Of a DNA stretch of 64,000 bases, positions 52,359 through 61,019 are shown one piece after another. This stretch comes from Vibrio aestuarianus (lineage in GTDB: Bacteria > Pseudomonadota > Gammaproteobacteria > Enterobacterales > Vibrionaceae), in the NCBI RefSeq assembly GCF_012395185.1, contig NZ_JAAZTU010000013.1, forward strand, positions 46,247-110,246, given 5' to 3'. Each line of letters starts with the position of its first letter. Positions within the stretch are counted from its first letter, which is position 1. A program made the translations under genes and the position numbers. The notes under the pieces were generated by a model. The model was not told the origin of the DNA. It saw only the letters and a program-made list of their open reading frames with translations, and did not search any database.

Positions 52359-53015
52359 ATGAATCAGTTATCACTGCTTGCCGAATTCGGCGACCCAATT
52401 ACTCGCGTTGAAAACGCATTATCAGCCCTTAAGCAAGGTCGGGGTGTTTTACTGCTCGATGATGAAGATCGTGAAAACGAAGGCGATATTATCTATGCGG
52501 TAGAATCACTGACAACCGAGCAAATGGCACTGATGATCCGTGAATGCAGTGGCATTGTTTGTTTATGTTTGACCGATGCACAAGCGAACAAACTAGAACT
52601 ACCACCGATGGTGGTAAACAATAACAGCGCAAACCAAACCGCGTTTACCGTATCCATTGAAGCGAAAGAAGGCGTCACGACGGGTGTATCTGCCCAAGAC
52701 CGTGTGATCACGATTAAAACGGCAGCGCGTTTGGATGCCAAACCTGATGACCTTGCTCGTCCGGGGCATGTATTCCCATTGCGTGCACGTGCTGGTGGTG
52801 TTTTAGCCCGCCGTGGCCATACAGAAGGTACGGTTGATCTGATGCAAATGGCGGGTTTAATGCCTGCGGGAGTTCTGTGTGAATTGACTAATCCGGATGG
52901 CTCTATGGCAAAAACTCCGGAAATTATCGAATTTGGGCGCGTGCATAATATGCCAGTTCTAACCATCGAAGACATGGTATTGTATCGTAATCAGTATGAT
53001 TTGAAATTGGCTTAA
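52359..53015 (+). CDS. ribB: 3,4-dihydroxy-2-butanone 4-phosphate synthase RibB
   Basis: The 218-residue enzyme turns ribulose 5-phosphate into the four-carbon riboflavin precursor and formate. Family motifs include [14 protein letters not shown] (acidic metal-binding loop), [12 protein letters not shown] and [16 protein letters not shown]. The length matches stand-alone RibB proteins, with no GTP cyclohydrolase fusion. The ATG at 52359 follows TTAGGAGTAGAACC; the frame is open upstream through the riboswitch, but that part is leader RNA. Expression is under FMN control. Confidence 0.97.
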   Translation: MNQLSLLAEFGDPITRVENALSALKQGRGVLLLDDEDRENEGDIIYAVESLTTEQMALMIRECSGIVCLCLTDAQANKLELPPMVVNNNSANQTAFTVSIEAKEGVTTGVSAQDRVITIKTAARLDAKPDDLARPGHVFPLRARAGGVLARRGHTEGTVDLMQMAGLMPAGVLCELTNPDGSMAKTPEIIEFGRVHNMPVLTIEDMVLYRNQYDLKLA

Positions 53016-53025
53016 TCATCGACTC

Positions 53026-53046
53026 AAGGGCGCTCTATGCGCCCTT
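53026..53046. terminator. Terminator between ribB and the LysR gene
   Basis: AAGGGCGC and GCGCCCTT pair around a five-base loop between convergent genes. T runs are weak on the plus strand. Confidence 0.7.
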
Positions 53047-53058
53047 ACTCATCCTCTT

Positions 53059-53961
53059 TTACATATAAGCCTTCTCGGCAGTCATATCCTCTTTCCAACT
53101 TTCCGCGATAAAATCTATGAACCGTCTTACTACTGGAGTTTGATAGCTACGAGATAAGTACACTGCCCACAGTGCATTGCTAGGAGAGTGGTACTCTGGT
53201 AGCACAACCTCAAGCAGTCCTTTTGCAATGAGTGGATTGGCAAGGTCACAGGGTAAACGCACAACGCCATGATGATTGATAGCCGTTTGGCTTAATATAC
53301 CCATATCATTGGCCCGAAGATTGCCGCTGACTTGCACTGAATAATGCTGATTGTCTCGCACAAAATTCCACTTATCACTATTTAAGTGCACAAAGCAGTT
53401 GTGCTGAGATAAATCACTTGGGTGGGTAATGACTTCATGTTGTTCAAGATAATTTTTCGAAGCACAGACAACCGTATCTACGCCTATTAAGCGACGCGCA
53501 ATTAAGGTTTCATCCGGTTGTTGAGTGAAGCGCAAGGCAATATCGACTCGTTCATCAACCAGCTGTGATAATCGATCAGAGGCCACCATATCAATCATGA
53601 CCTGCGGGTGAAGGCTAATAAAGGCTTGTACAACATCTAACAGCATATTTTGCGCAAGGCCAATTGGGGCGGCTATGCGAATGGTTCCAGAAAGTTGCTG
53701 AGATTGTTCTAATGCCCTCAATTCTAACTCTGCGGTTTGGTGAAGTATTTGCTCACAACGTGTCAGAGCATCCTCACCTGCGGTCGTAAGGCTAACTTTT
53801 CGAGTCGTCCTATGTAACAAACGTTGCTTCAACCAATCCTCCACTTCTTGCACGTGTCGCGATACTTGCAAGCGGCTTAGGTTCAAATTATCGGCAGCTT
53901 TAGTAAAGCTGGCGGTATTAGCCACTTCAATGAAGCTGCGCATGGCGGTGAGTCTATCCAT
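53059..53961 (-). CDS. LysR-family transcriptional regulator
   Basis: The 300-residue protein has a winged helix-turn-helix (about 1-60, TAMRSFIEVANTASFTKAADNLNLSR, close to the CrgA-type subgroup) and a substrate-binding domain (about 88-295). It diverges from the NAD(P)-binding oxidoreductase gene over about 125 bp, which is the usual arrangement of a LysR regulator and its target. The effector is unknown. Confidence 0.9.
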   Translation of the reverse strand: MDRLTAMRSFIEVANTASFTKAADNLNLSRLQVSRHVQEVEDWLKQRLLHRTTRKVSLTTAGEDALTRCEQILHQTAELELRALEQSQQLSGTIRIAAPIGLAQNMLLDVVQAFISLHPQVMIDMVASDRLSQLVDERVDIALRFTQQPDETLIARRLIGVDTVVCASKNYLEQHEVITHPSDLSQHNCFVHLNSDKWNFVRDNQHYSVQVSGNLRANDMGILSQTAINHHGVVRLPCDLANPLIAKGLLEVVLPEYHSPSNALWAVYLSRSYQTPVVRRFIDFIAESWKEDMTAEKAYM

Positions 53962-54086
53962 CGAGAATCTCTATTGGTTACCTATATTGATACAATCTAC
54001 ATCATTTTCATCTGTTTTTCCTGTTTAGGTTAGCTATTAGACTGCAATAGTTGTCGAAAAACAGTAAATGAATGAGGAAACAAGTT

Positions 54087-54725
54087 ATGAAAATTGCAGT
54101 ATTAGGCGCGTCAGGTTGGATTGGTAGTCATATCGTTAATGAAGCTAAAGCTCGTGGGCATGAAGTTGTCGCATTGGCTCGTGACCCAAGCAAAGTGACG
54201 GCTGAGGGGGTGGAAACACATACTTTTGATTTACAGCAACCTTTGATTCAAGTGGCGTCAGCTTTATCTGATGTCGAGGCTGTAATCGCATCGATCGGTG
54301 GTCGCGCATCTGGAAACCACGACATTGTTGTTACAACTGCGCAAAAACTTATGTCTGAGTTACCGCAGGTCGGCATTGAGCGTATGTTATGGGTCGGCGG
54401 TGCGGGCTCACTAGAGGTAGCGCCAGGTGTCAAATTAGTCACTGTCGAAGGTTTCCCTGAGGCTTACAAAGGGGAAGCATTAGCTCAGGGTGAAGCGTTA
54501 GAAGTATTGCGCACGAGCGATAGTGCGGTTAACTGGACTTTTATTAGCCCAGCAGCAGAAATTTTCCCTGGAGATAAGCAAGGTGCTTATCGAATTGGTA
54601 GTGATGCTTTGTTGTCTGATGAGCAAGGCAATAGCCGAATTTCCGTAAGCGATTACGCCGTAGCAATGATTGATGAGCTCGAAAGTGCGGCTCACCCTAG
54701 CCAGCGTATAGGTGTCGCTTACTAG
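54087..54725 (+). CDS. NAD(P)-binding reductase-like protein
   Basis: The 212-residue Rossmann-fold protein starts MKIAVLGASGWIGSHIVNEA, with the GxSGxxG dinucleotide-binding motif, and belongs to the atypical short-chain dehydrogenase group (NmrA/BVR-B-like). The ATG at 54087 follows GAGGAAACAAGTT. The frame allows an ATG at 54072. The active-site Tyr-x-x-x-Lys of classical members is not obvious. It is divergent from the LysR gene, its probable regulator. Reaction unknown. Confidence 0.82.
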   Translation: MKIAVLGASGWIGSHIVNEAKARGHEVVALARDPSKVTAEGVETHTFDLQQPLIQVASALSDVEAVIASIGGRASGNHDIVVTTAQKLMSELPQVGIERMLWVGGAGSLEVAPGVKLVTVEGFPEAYKGEALAQGEALEVLRTSDSAVNWTFISPAAEIFPGDKQGAYRIGSDALLSDEQGNSRISVSDYAVAMIDELESAAHPSQRIGVAY

Positions 54726-54760
54726 GGCGTATTGCTTCTGCTTTTTTCACCTAAATAACA

Positions 54761-55696
54761 TTAACCGGAAAATTGTTGTCGATATTGTTTAGGTGATACG
54801 CCGATTAAGCGTCGAAAATGATGACGCAAAGTTGTGGCGTTATCAAAACCAGCAAGTTGGGCGAGTGTTTCCATATTCACCGATTCAGTTTCGAGTAAAC
54901 CTTTTGCTCGTTCGATTCGTTGCTGGATAAGCCATGCTTTAGGTGAAAGGTTAAAACTAGCGCGAAATTTTCGGTCAAATGTACGGCGCGACATATTTGC
55001 TTTGGCCGCCATGGTCTCAATGTTGATAGCTTGGTCGATGTTTTTCTGGGCCCAATCTAGCGCCTGCGAGAATTGGTTAGGTACTTCTAGCATCGGTGAA
55101 TCAACAAACTGAGATTGTCCGCCGCTTCGGTGGGCGGACACAACCAGTCGCTTAGCTACTTGGTTTGCTACTTGGTAGCCAAAATCGCGACGAATTACTG
55201 CCAGTCCTAAATCTAACCCTGCGGCGCTGCCTGCCGAGCAACCGATATGCCCATCAAATACATACAGCACATCTGCTGCATAGTTAACCTTAGGGAAACG
55301 TGCTTGGAAGTCTTGTGCGAATGCCCAATGGGTTGTGGCTTGTTTTCCATCGAGTATGCCCAATTCAGCCAGTAGGAAAGCACCTGAACAGAACGTGATC
55401 ACCCGTTTGCCTGAATGAACGAATTGCAAAACTTGTTGCGCAATCATTACAGGGATGCTCATCGGTTTTACTGGCCAGCTTGGCACGACAAGCACGTCGT
55501 AATCTTGAATTGAAGTCACATACTGTGTTTGGATTAACACGCCTCCCGTACTTTCAAACGTTTGGTTTTCTAGGTTAATAACATCTGTTTGATACCAATT
55601 TTTAAACTCTGGCCGGGGCAACGCAAACAGCTCAACAGCACAGGCTAACTCAAACAGTGATGCGTGTGCATGAGACAAAATCGCAACTTTTAACAT
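54761..55696 (-). CDS. GlxA/FtrA-type AraC-family regulator with DJ-1/PfpI domain
   Basis: The 311-residue protein has an N-terminal DJ-1/PfpI-like domain (about 1-180) with a Cys at the nucleophile elbow in VITFCSGAFLLAELG. The C-terminal AraC double helix-turn-helix (about 215-311) includes NIETMAAKANMSRRTFDRKF and LAQLAGFDNATTLRHHFRRL. In this family the DJ-1 part serves as a ligand or regulatory domain, not a protease. It converges with the oxidoreductase gene. The regulated pathway is unknown. Confidence 0.88.
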   Translation of the reverse strand: MLKVAILSHAHASLFELACAVELFALPRPEFKNWYQTDVINLENQTFESTGGVLIQTQYVTSIQDYDVLVVPSWPVKPMSIPVMIAQQVLQFVHSGKRVITFCSGAFLLAELGILDGKQATTHWAFAQDFQARFPKVNYAADVLYVFDGHIGCSAGSAAGLDLGLAVIRRDFGYQVANQVAKRLVVSAHRSGGQSQFVDSPMLEVPNQFSQALDWAQKNIDQAINIETMAAKANMSRRTFDRKFRASFNLSPKAWLIQQRIERAKGLLETESVNMETLAQLAGFDNATTLRHHFRRLIGVSPKQYRQQFSG

Positions 55697-55976
55697 ATCT
55701 TATCCGGTCTCTTTTTCGTAATTGACTGCGGTCACGGTTATTAGCTTTAAAGCGTGTGGCATTCAAATTTTTCATACAGAACAGTAATGCACAAAATCGC
55801 TGCCAAAGCATTGTGCCGGATTCCAGAGAGTAGAAAACCGGTTAGCATGATGTTGGCTTAATCTTAACGATAGATGTCTTTTTAGCCAATGTTAGACGAT
55901 GCATTTGTTGGTAATAATGAGATACATACTTACTTTCAGCATGAAATCGCTGAGGATATTTGAATAAGGATTATTT

Positions 55977-56372
55977 ATGACTAGTGCTGTATCTCGTATT
56001 CCCGCTGCTTCTTGTCAAAAGGCGCTTGAGCATTTTGAAGCGCTTTTGCAATTTGAAACCGACTGTTGGGACGTCCATCATGCTTTAAGTAATAGTTTGC
56101 AAGACTTTGTATTACTTGATGTAAGAGGTGAGGCTCTCTACCAGCAAGGCCACATTGCTGGTGCGCTTAATATTCCTTATGGCCGATTAAATGAAAAGAC
56201 GTTGGCTAGTTTGCCAATTGATCGCTTAATTGTTGTTTATTGCGCTGGCCCTCATTGTAATGCCACTGAAAAGGCCGCGATTCGTTTGGCAAAATTAAGT
56301 CGTCCGGTGAAAAAAATGATTGGTGGTGTCACTGGTTGGGTGGATGAGGGTTTTAGTTTGAGGAGTGAATGA
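55977..56372 (+). CDS. Rhodanese-like domain protein
   Basis: The 131-residue protein is one rhodanese domain (about 38-128) with LLDVRGEALYQQGHIAGALNIPYG and the active loop CAGPHCNA containing Cys89 and Cys94. It probably carries sulfur as a persulfide or acts as a small thiol sensor. No signal peptide is present. It stands alone, followed by about 165 bp before a small His-rich gene. Confidence 0.88.
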   Translation: MTSAVSRIPAASCQKALEHFEALLQFETDCWDVHHALSNSLQDFVLLDVRGEALYQQGHIAGALNIPYGRLNEKTLASLPIDRLIVVYCAGPHCNATEKAAIRLAKLSRPVKKMIGGVTGWVDEGFSLRSE

Positions 56373-56537
56373 GCTTGGGGTGTATTGGCTCGGAATACTA
56401 TGCAAAAAACACATAGTATTATTCACTAATCGTCATTAGCTTGATGGTGAACTTGTCTCTAAGATGCGTGCTCATTTTTTCGTTAACCCTATGAGTTAGG
56501 TTATCGATTTGGACTATTTAAAACGAGGTTCGGGCGT

Positions 56538-56738
56538 ATGTCATCGCAATCTATTTGGGCTCAATTGATGAGGATGACTCTGTTGTTGGTGTTGTCATTG
56601 GTCGTGGTTCACCATTCACCAAGGTTATTACAACTGCTAGCTGAGCAAGCTATGAATAGTGTTTGTCACCAACAAAGTGAGCATTCACATCATAACGTTG
56701 CTCACCATAGCCATAGTGCACACTCTACACACCACTAA
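56538..56738 (+). CDS. Small membrane-anchored His-rich protein
   Basis: The 66-residue product has one hydrophobic helix (about 10-26) followed by a tail with one Cys and ten His in the last 24 residues. Such tails bind transition metals. No named family is recognised. It lies 53 bp upstream of an MFS transporter on the same strand and may share its transcript. If the helix is a signal anchor, the tail would face the periplasm. Translation is likely but not proven, because ribosome-binding signals are weak. Confidence 0.6.
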   Translation: MSSQSIWAQLMRMTLLLVLSLVVVHHSPRLLQLLAEQAMNSVCHQQSEHSHHNVAHHSHSAHSTHH

Positions 56739-56791
56739 CGAATCCTTTATATAGGTCGTGTTTTGCTCAACACTACTTACGAGAACAACTT

Positions 56792-58000
56792 ATGAGTATT
56801 TTTAGATTTCCCCTTTTAGTCTGGTTAGGGATCGGCATCCTAATCATCTGTCTTGGTATTAGGCAATCTTTCGGCATTTTTATGCTGCCTATCTCGGAAC
56901 ATTTTTCGATGGGACGAGAGTTCTTCAGTTTTGCTATCGCCTTACAAAACTTACTGTTTGGTGTGTTCCAGCCTTTTGTTGGAATGGCTGCTGACCGTTG
57001 GGGGGCAAAGCGCATTATTATCCTTGGGGCTATTAGTTATGCGCTAGGTTTGTATTTGACCTCTATTGCGGCAACACCTAGTTTACTGTACCTGACGTTA
57101 GGGGGCTTGGTCGGTTTAGGGCTCAGTGCGACTAGCTATGTCATTGTGCTTGGTGCAGTAGCTAAAGTGGTTCCTGCAGAACATGCGGCAAAAGCATTTG
57201 GACTCACCACCGCCGCGGGCTCATTTGGTATGTTTGTGATGATCCCCGGAGCGCAAACTTTATTGGCTGATGCTGGATGGCAAGGCACTTTGCAAATATT
57301 TGCGATGTTATGTAGTGCTATGATTGCCTTTGCGCTATTTATGAAAAAAGTAGATCCGCCAACCAATTCAATACAGAGTTTGGTCAAGCAACAAACATTG
57401 AAACAAGCTTTAATAGAGGCATTTGCGCATCGAGGTTATTGGTTAATTCATGCTGGATTCTTTGTATGTGGTTTCCACGTGATGTTTATTGCTACTCATT
57501 TACCAAGTTATTTGGCAGACAAACAGTTACCTGCCTCAAGTGCGGCTATGGCCTTAGCCTATGTGGGTATCTTCAATATCTTTGGTTCTTATTTTTGGGG
57601 AGTCATGGGCGATCGTTTTAATAAACGTTATGTGATGACTGCGCTTTATTTGATGCGAACTGTGGTGATTGGCGGGTTTGTGACATTACCCGTGACTGAG
57701 CAAACCGCAGCCATATTCGGCGCAGCGATTGGTTTTTGTTGGCTAGGGACTGTACCATTAACCTCAGGCTTGGTAAGTCAAATTTTCGGTGCTCGTTACC
57801 TTTCTACCCTTTACGGTTTAGTATTCTTTACCCACCAAGTGGGCAGCTTTCTAGGAGCATGGGTTGGTGGTCGTATTTATGATTACTATGGTTCTTATGA
57901 GCCTATTTGGTGGTCGACGGTGGTGCTAGCATTGCTTGCCGCTTTGATACATCTGCCAATTAACGACAAACCCATGCCTCGCTTGGCCGTTGCGAGCTAA
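56792..58000 (+). CDS. Major facilitator superfamily transporter
   Basis: This 402-residue protein has about 12 membrane helices and the MFS motif MAADRWGAKR between helices 2 and 3, repeated as GVMGDRFNKR in the second half. The start MSIFRFPLLVWLGIG and the ILIICLGIRQSFGIFMLP segment fit the oxalate/formate or monocarboxylate-like MFS branch. Substrate unknown. The His-rich mini-protein upstream raises the possibility of a metal or metal-chelate cargo, which is speculation. Confidence 0.88.
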   Translation: MSIFRFPLLVWLGIGILIICLGIRQSFGIFMLPISEHFSMGREFFSFAIALQNLLFGVFQPFVGMAADRWGAKRIIILGAISYALGLYLTSIAATPSLLYLTLGGLVGLGLSATSYVIVLGAVAKVVPAEHAAKAFGLTTAAGSFGMFVMIPGAQTLLADAGWQGTLQIFAMLCSAMIAFALFMKKVDPPTNSIQSLVKQQTLKQALIEAFAHRGYWLIHAGFFVCGFHVMFIATHLPSYLADKQLPASSAAMALAYVGIFNIFGSYFWGVMGDRFNKRYVMTALYLMRTVVIGGFVTLPVTEQTAAIFGAAIGFCWLGTVPLTSGLVSQIFGARYLSTLYGLVFFTHQVGSFLGAWVGGRIYDYYGSYEPIWWSTVVLALLAALIHLPINDKPMPRLAVAS

Positions 58001-58007
58001 ATAACAG

Positions 58008-58038
58008 CAGCTCGGTATGCTTAAAAGCCACCGAGCTG
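58008..58038 (+). terminator. Terminator after the MFS gene
   Basis: CAGCTCGGT and ACCGAGCTG pair around a 13-base loop. The T run that follows is short (GTTTAG). It is shared with the convergent LPMO gene. Confidence 0.7.
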
Positions 58039-58097
58039 TTTAGCTGTATCAAAAGACTTGCTATATTGAGCGCTGCAGCAAAGCCTTAGTTGGCTGA

Positions 58098-59888
58098 TTA
58101 ATTAATTTTCACCCATGCATCTTGCCACGCAAGGCCTGTCCCTGGTGCGTAGTAAAGTGGGGACTGTTTACACCAACCGCCATGAGGAAATGGCTGACAT
58201 TGGTAATTATAACCATCAGTGCCTATCACTTTAGTACCAAAAGTATAAGATTCTAAACCATCGGGGTAATGTTGTAGCCCTTCTAGCTCACCGCCATCAT
58301 TATTGTCTTTAATAGTAAACGTTTTAACTTTTGATGATACATTATCACTGTCATCTGTTACTTTTAATGACACTTTATACTCACCAGCAACTTTTGCTTT
58401 AAAGTAAGTGGCTTGGCTATTTTGATTATTAATCTGTGATGTTAAATTTTCTCCAGTAGGACCAGTTAATGACCACTTATACGATATAATATTTCCATCG
58501 CTATCAGATGATGAACTACCATCAAATTTGGTTCTTTTATTGATCGTTTTTCCAACTATATTAATAATCGCTTCAGGTTTTTCACCAACGATAGAGTTCG
58601 ATGCTAGGGCTTTAATCTGAACAGTATCTGTATCTGTAATTTGGCCATCACTTACCATTAATTCAAATGTAAATGTCTGGTCTTCACTCAATGCAGGGAT
58701 GTCTACTTGAGCATTTTTTTTATTTCTATTTTTGAGTGTTACAGCGTTACCGGCAATTTGTCGCCAGCTATAACTTAATGTGTCCCTATCAGGATCTGAA
58801 GATTTCCGTCCAGATAACGTAATGCTTTGTTCCGTTGGTGACATAATGTTTCTTTTATTTCTTCCAGCATCAGCTATCGGAGCTCTATTCTCTCCCGAAG
58901 TATCATGAGGAGTAACTTCCATTACAGCTCTCGAGATAGACGTATCATTTGAGTAAACTTTATTTGAGAGAACATCATGAATATTTAGTTGAACAGTACC
59001 ATTACTCAGTATACCCACAGAAATGTGCTCAGACTGAGAGTTGATATTTTCCGCAATGGTTTTAGCCCATGTTAATCCCATCATATTAGCTGAATTTATT
59101 AACACTTCCTCGGTGATTATTTCATGTCCTGTGTTATCAAAAACTCGAAACGTAACTCGATCACCTAGAGTTAAACTTTGATCATCAATACTTACAAAAC
59201 TTTGATTTATCGGTATCCATGTGTCCTGATTATTAGAAGTATCTCCACCAAAATCTAAATCACTACAATTGTAAAAACCTTCCCCAGCAATGTCTTTACG
59301 TTGCCAACGTGTATAAAGAATGGCATTACCACTTAGATTACTGGGTAGCTGAAATTGTGTTCTATAAATGCCGTTCGTCGCTCGAAGTGAGCTTTCCTGA
59401 TGAATTAATTCTAAGTCCTCCCAACCAAGAGTATCTGTTGCTGAATTAAAGTTTGGTTTTGTAATATAAAACTCCCAAAAACTTGGATCATGAGGCACCG
59501 TTGCCATAAACTCATATTGTAAAGTAGAACCAGGTTCGACTTTGGTTTTAATCCAATCTGGATGAGGTGTATCTAGGCCTGTGTAAGCTCCATTATTTGC
59601 AGAACATAATGTGCCTCTAGGGATACTAGCTTTTACACTATTCAAATTATCATATGAAGTCACATTATGATTTACACCATGAGGTGTAGTAAAAAAAGCA
59701 CTACCTTGTATTTGTTTACAGGCCGCATTATTTAGCCCCCCATTCCAAAAATTCCCCCCACCTTGATATTTGCACATTATTTGTCGTGCTGCGGGTTTAT
59801 TCACGTAACCGTGGCTATATGCCGGTAATGAGTGAATTCCTATTATTGAAAATAAAATCACTGGTAAGATTTTTTTATATTTATTCAT
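58098..59888 (-). CDS. Secreted multidomain AA10 lytic polysaccharide monooxygenase (chitin-type)
   Basis: The 596-residue protein has a signal peptide (1-25) that leaves His26 as the new N-terminus (SHGYVNKPAAR), the first ligand of the copper histidine brace. His133 in ATVPHDPSFWEFYITK is the probable second ligand. The AA10 domain spans about 26-218. A GbpA domain-2-like region (about 228-325), two PKD/REJ-like domains (about 340-430 and 445-530) and a C-terminal CBM5/12 chitin-binding module with aromatic residues (about 545-596) follow. It should cleave crystalline chitin oxidatively. GbpA of V. cholerae is related but has a different domain set. The gene is AT-richer than most of the window. 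Confidence 0.9.
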   Translation of the reverse strand: MNKYKKILPVILFSIIGIHSLPAYSHGYVNKPAARQIMCKYQGGGNFWNGGLNNAACKQIQGSAFFTTPHGVNHNVTSYDNLNSVKASIPRGTLCSANNGAYTGLDTPHPDWIKTKVEPGSTLQYEFMATVPHDPSFWEFYITKPNFNSATDTLGWEDLELIHQESSLRATNGIYRTQFQLPSNLSGNAILYTRWQRKDIAGEGFYNCSDLDFGGDTSNNQDTWIPINQSFVSIDDQSLTLGDRVTFRVFDNTGHEIITEEVLINSANMMGLTWAKTIAENINSQSEHISVGILSNGTVQLNIHDVLSNKVYSNDTSISRAVMEVTPHDTSGENRAPIADAGRNKRNIMSPTEQSITLSGRKSSDPDRDTLSYSWRQIAGNAVTLKNRNKKNAQVDIPALSEDQTFTFELMVSDGQITDTDTVQIKALASNSIVGEKPEAIINIVGKTINKRTKFDGSSSSDSDGNIISYKWSLTGPTGENLTSQINNQNSQATYFKAKVAGEYKVSLKVTDDSDNVSSKVKTFTIKDNNDGGELEGLQHYPDGLESYTFGTKVIGTDGYNYQCQPFPHGGWCKQSPLYYAPGTGLAWQDAWVKIN

Positions 59889-59894
59889 TATTAT

Positions 59895-60019
59895 TAACTT
59901 CCTGTTTGAAACTACAGCGATGTTGACTATATCCGTTCACCCTAATCACATAGTTTTTCTATGCTCATGGCGATGAAATAACTTGCCACCTACCTGCAAC
60001 TTCAATTAGTTTGGGTATA
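59895..60019 (-). repeat. ERIC-type repeat, diverged copy
   Basis: TTGAAACTACAGCGATGTTG, CCTAATCACATAG, TATGCTCATGGCGATGAAAT and CTACCTGCAACTTCAATTAG follow the order of the full copies with several substitutions. It starts just upstream of the LPMO start codon, so it is in that gene's leader or promoter. Confidence 0.8.
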
Positions 60020-61019
60020 GTTATCATTTTAAACGGTGATTAAATAAATAATTTAATCACCTGTATTCGTGAGTTCAGATTGAACTGTATGTTAATCGCT
60101 TGATTTACCTATATTCAGATTTAGCTCCTTGCTTGGATTTTTATTGAGTTGATGCCCTGTTATTGAATGGTGCCATTACACTATTTCCTTTTCTGTTTTT
60201 ACACCGTTTTCACATCGTCTTCACAAGGCTAATTATGAATAATACTTCTATTTGGGATTATCACGAGACCAATTGTGAATAATTATTACATCTTGGATTA
60301 TCAGTATAAGTTTTGTAGGTTGGTCGACTTTGTTGCAAAGAGCGGTAGTTGCTGATATCTGAAAGCAAAAAAAGATAACTCCATTTACTCTTAGTCATTA
60401 CAGTATCCTTGCGTTCATGCTTGGTTACTCCTTTAGTCTTAGTTTCTTGAACGAGACGTTGACCGTTTTGGCTCGCTTGCTAATGCATGAATAATGAGAG
60501 TGTGACAACGGTAGCTGAGCGAACTTAAAAATAGAGTTGATGATTTAGGAAATAAAGAAAAGACAAAATATGATGTTTCTATAATACTTATTCAAATATT
60601 ATCTTTATTAATAATGTCCATTCATGTTTTATAACCATACTTAGGTATTGCTAATATAGCTTCTTCACCTAGCAATAAACTCTCCAGTACGAATCTAAGA
60701 CTATGTATGCTTTATTTTTGTTCCGGTAGTAAGGCTCCATGCATAGTCGAATAGGATTTTTTGATAATGCTATCCCTTGATTAGAAACTAAATCTCTATA
60801 ACCAAATTTTTCTTTGGTCATTAAATAATAATTAATTGCACTTGATTTTTCACTTGGAATCCTTAACTGTTAAATATATTTATTTATATTGTCAAATATA
60901 TCAATAATATTAATTAATATGTTTATTTATTTTGTTTAAATATCAAAATTCATATGCTCGACCTAGCGGAATGTCGAGTTATGAAAATTTTTTCTAAACA
61001 AATTTATAGGAAAATGGAT
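60020..61019. other. Long AT-rich region without a recognised gene
   Basis: About 1 kb between the diverged ERIC copy and the large exported-protein gene has no open frame of note. It contains the short direct repeat GGATTATCA (about 60256 and 60295). A segment near 60320 (TTTGTTGCAAAGAGC) recalls the ends of some insertion sequences, but no transposase part is present. The last 150 bp are very AT-rich and probably hold the promoter of the next gene. Confidence 0.55.
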
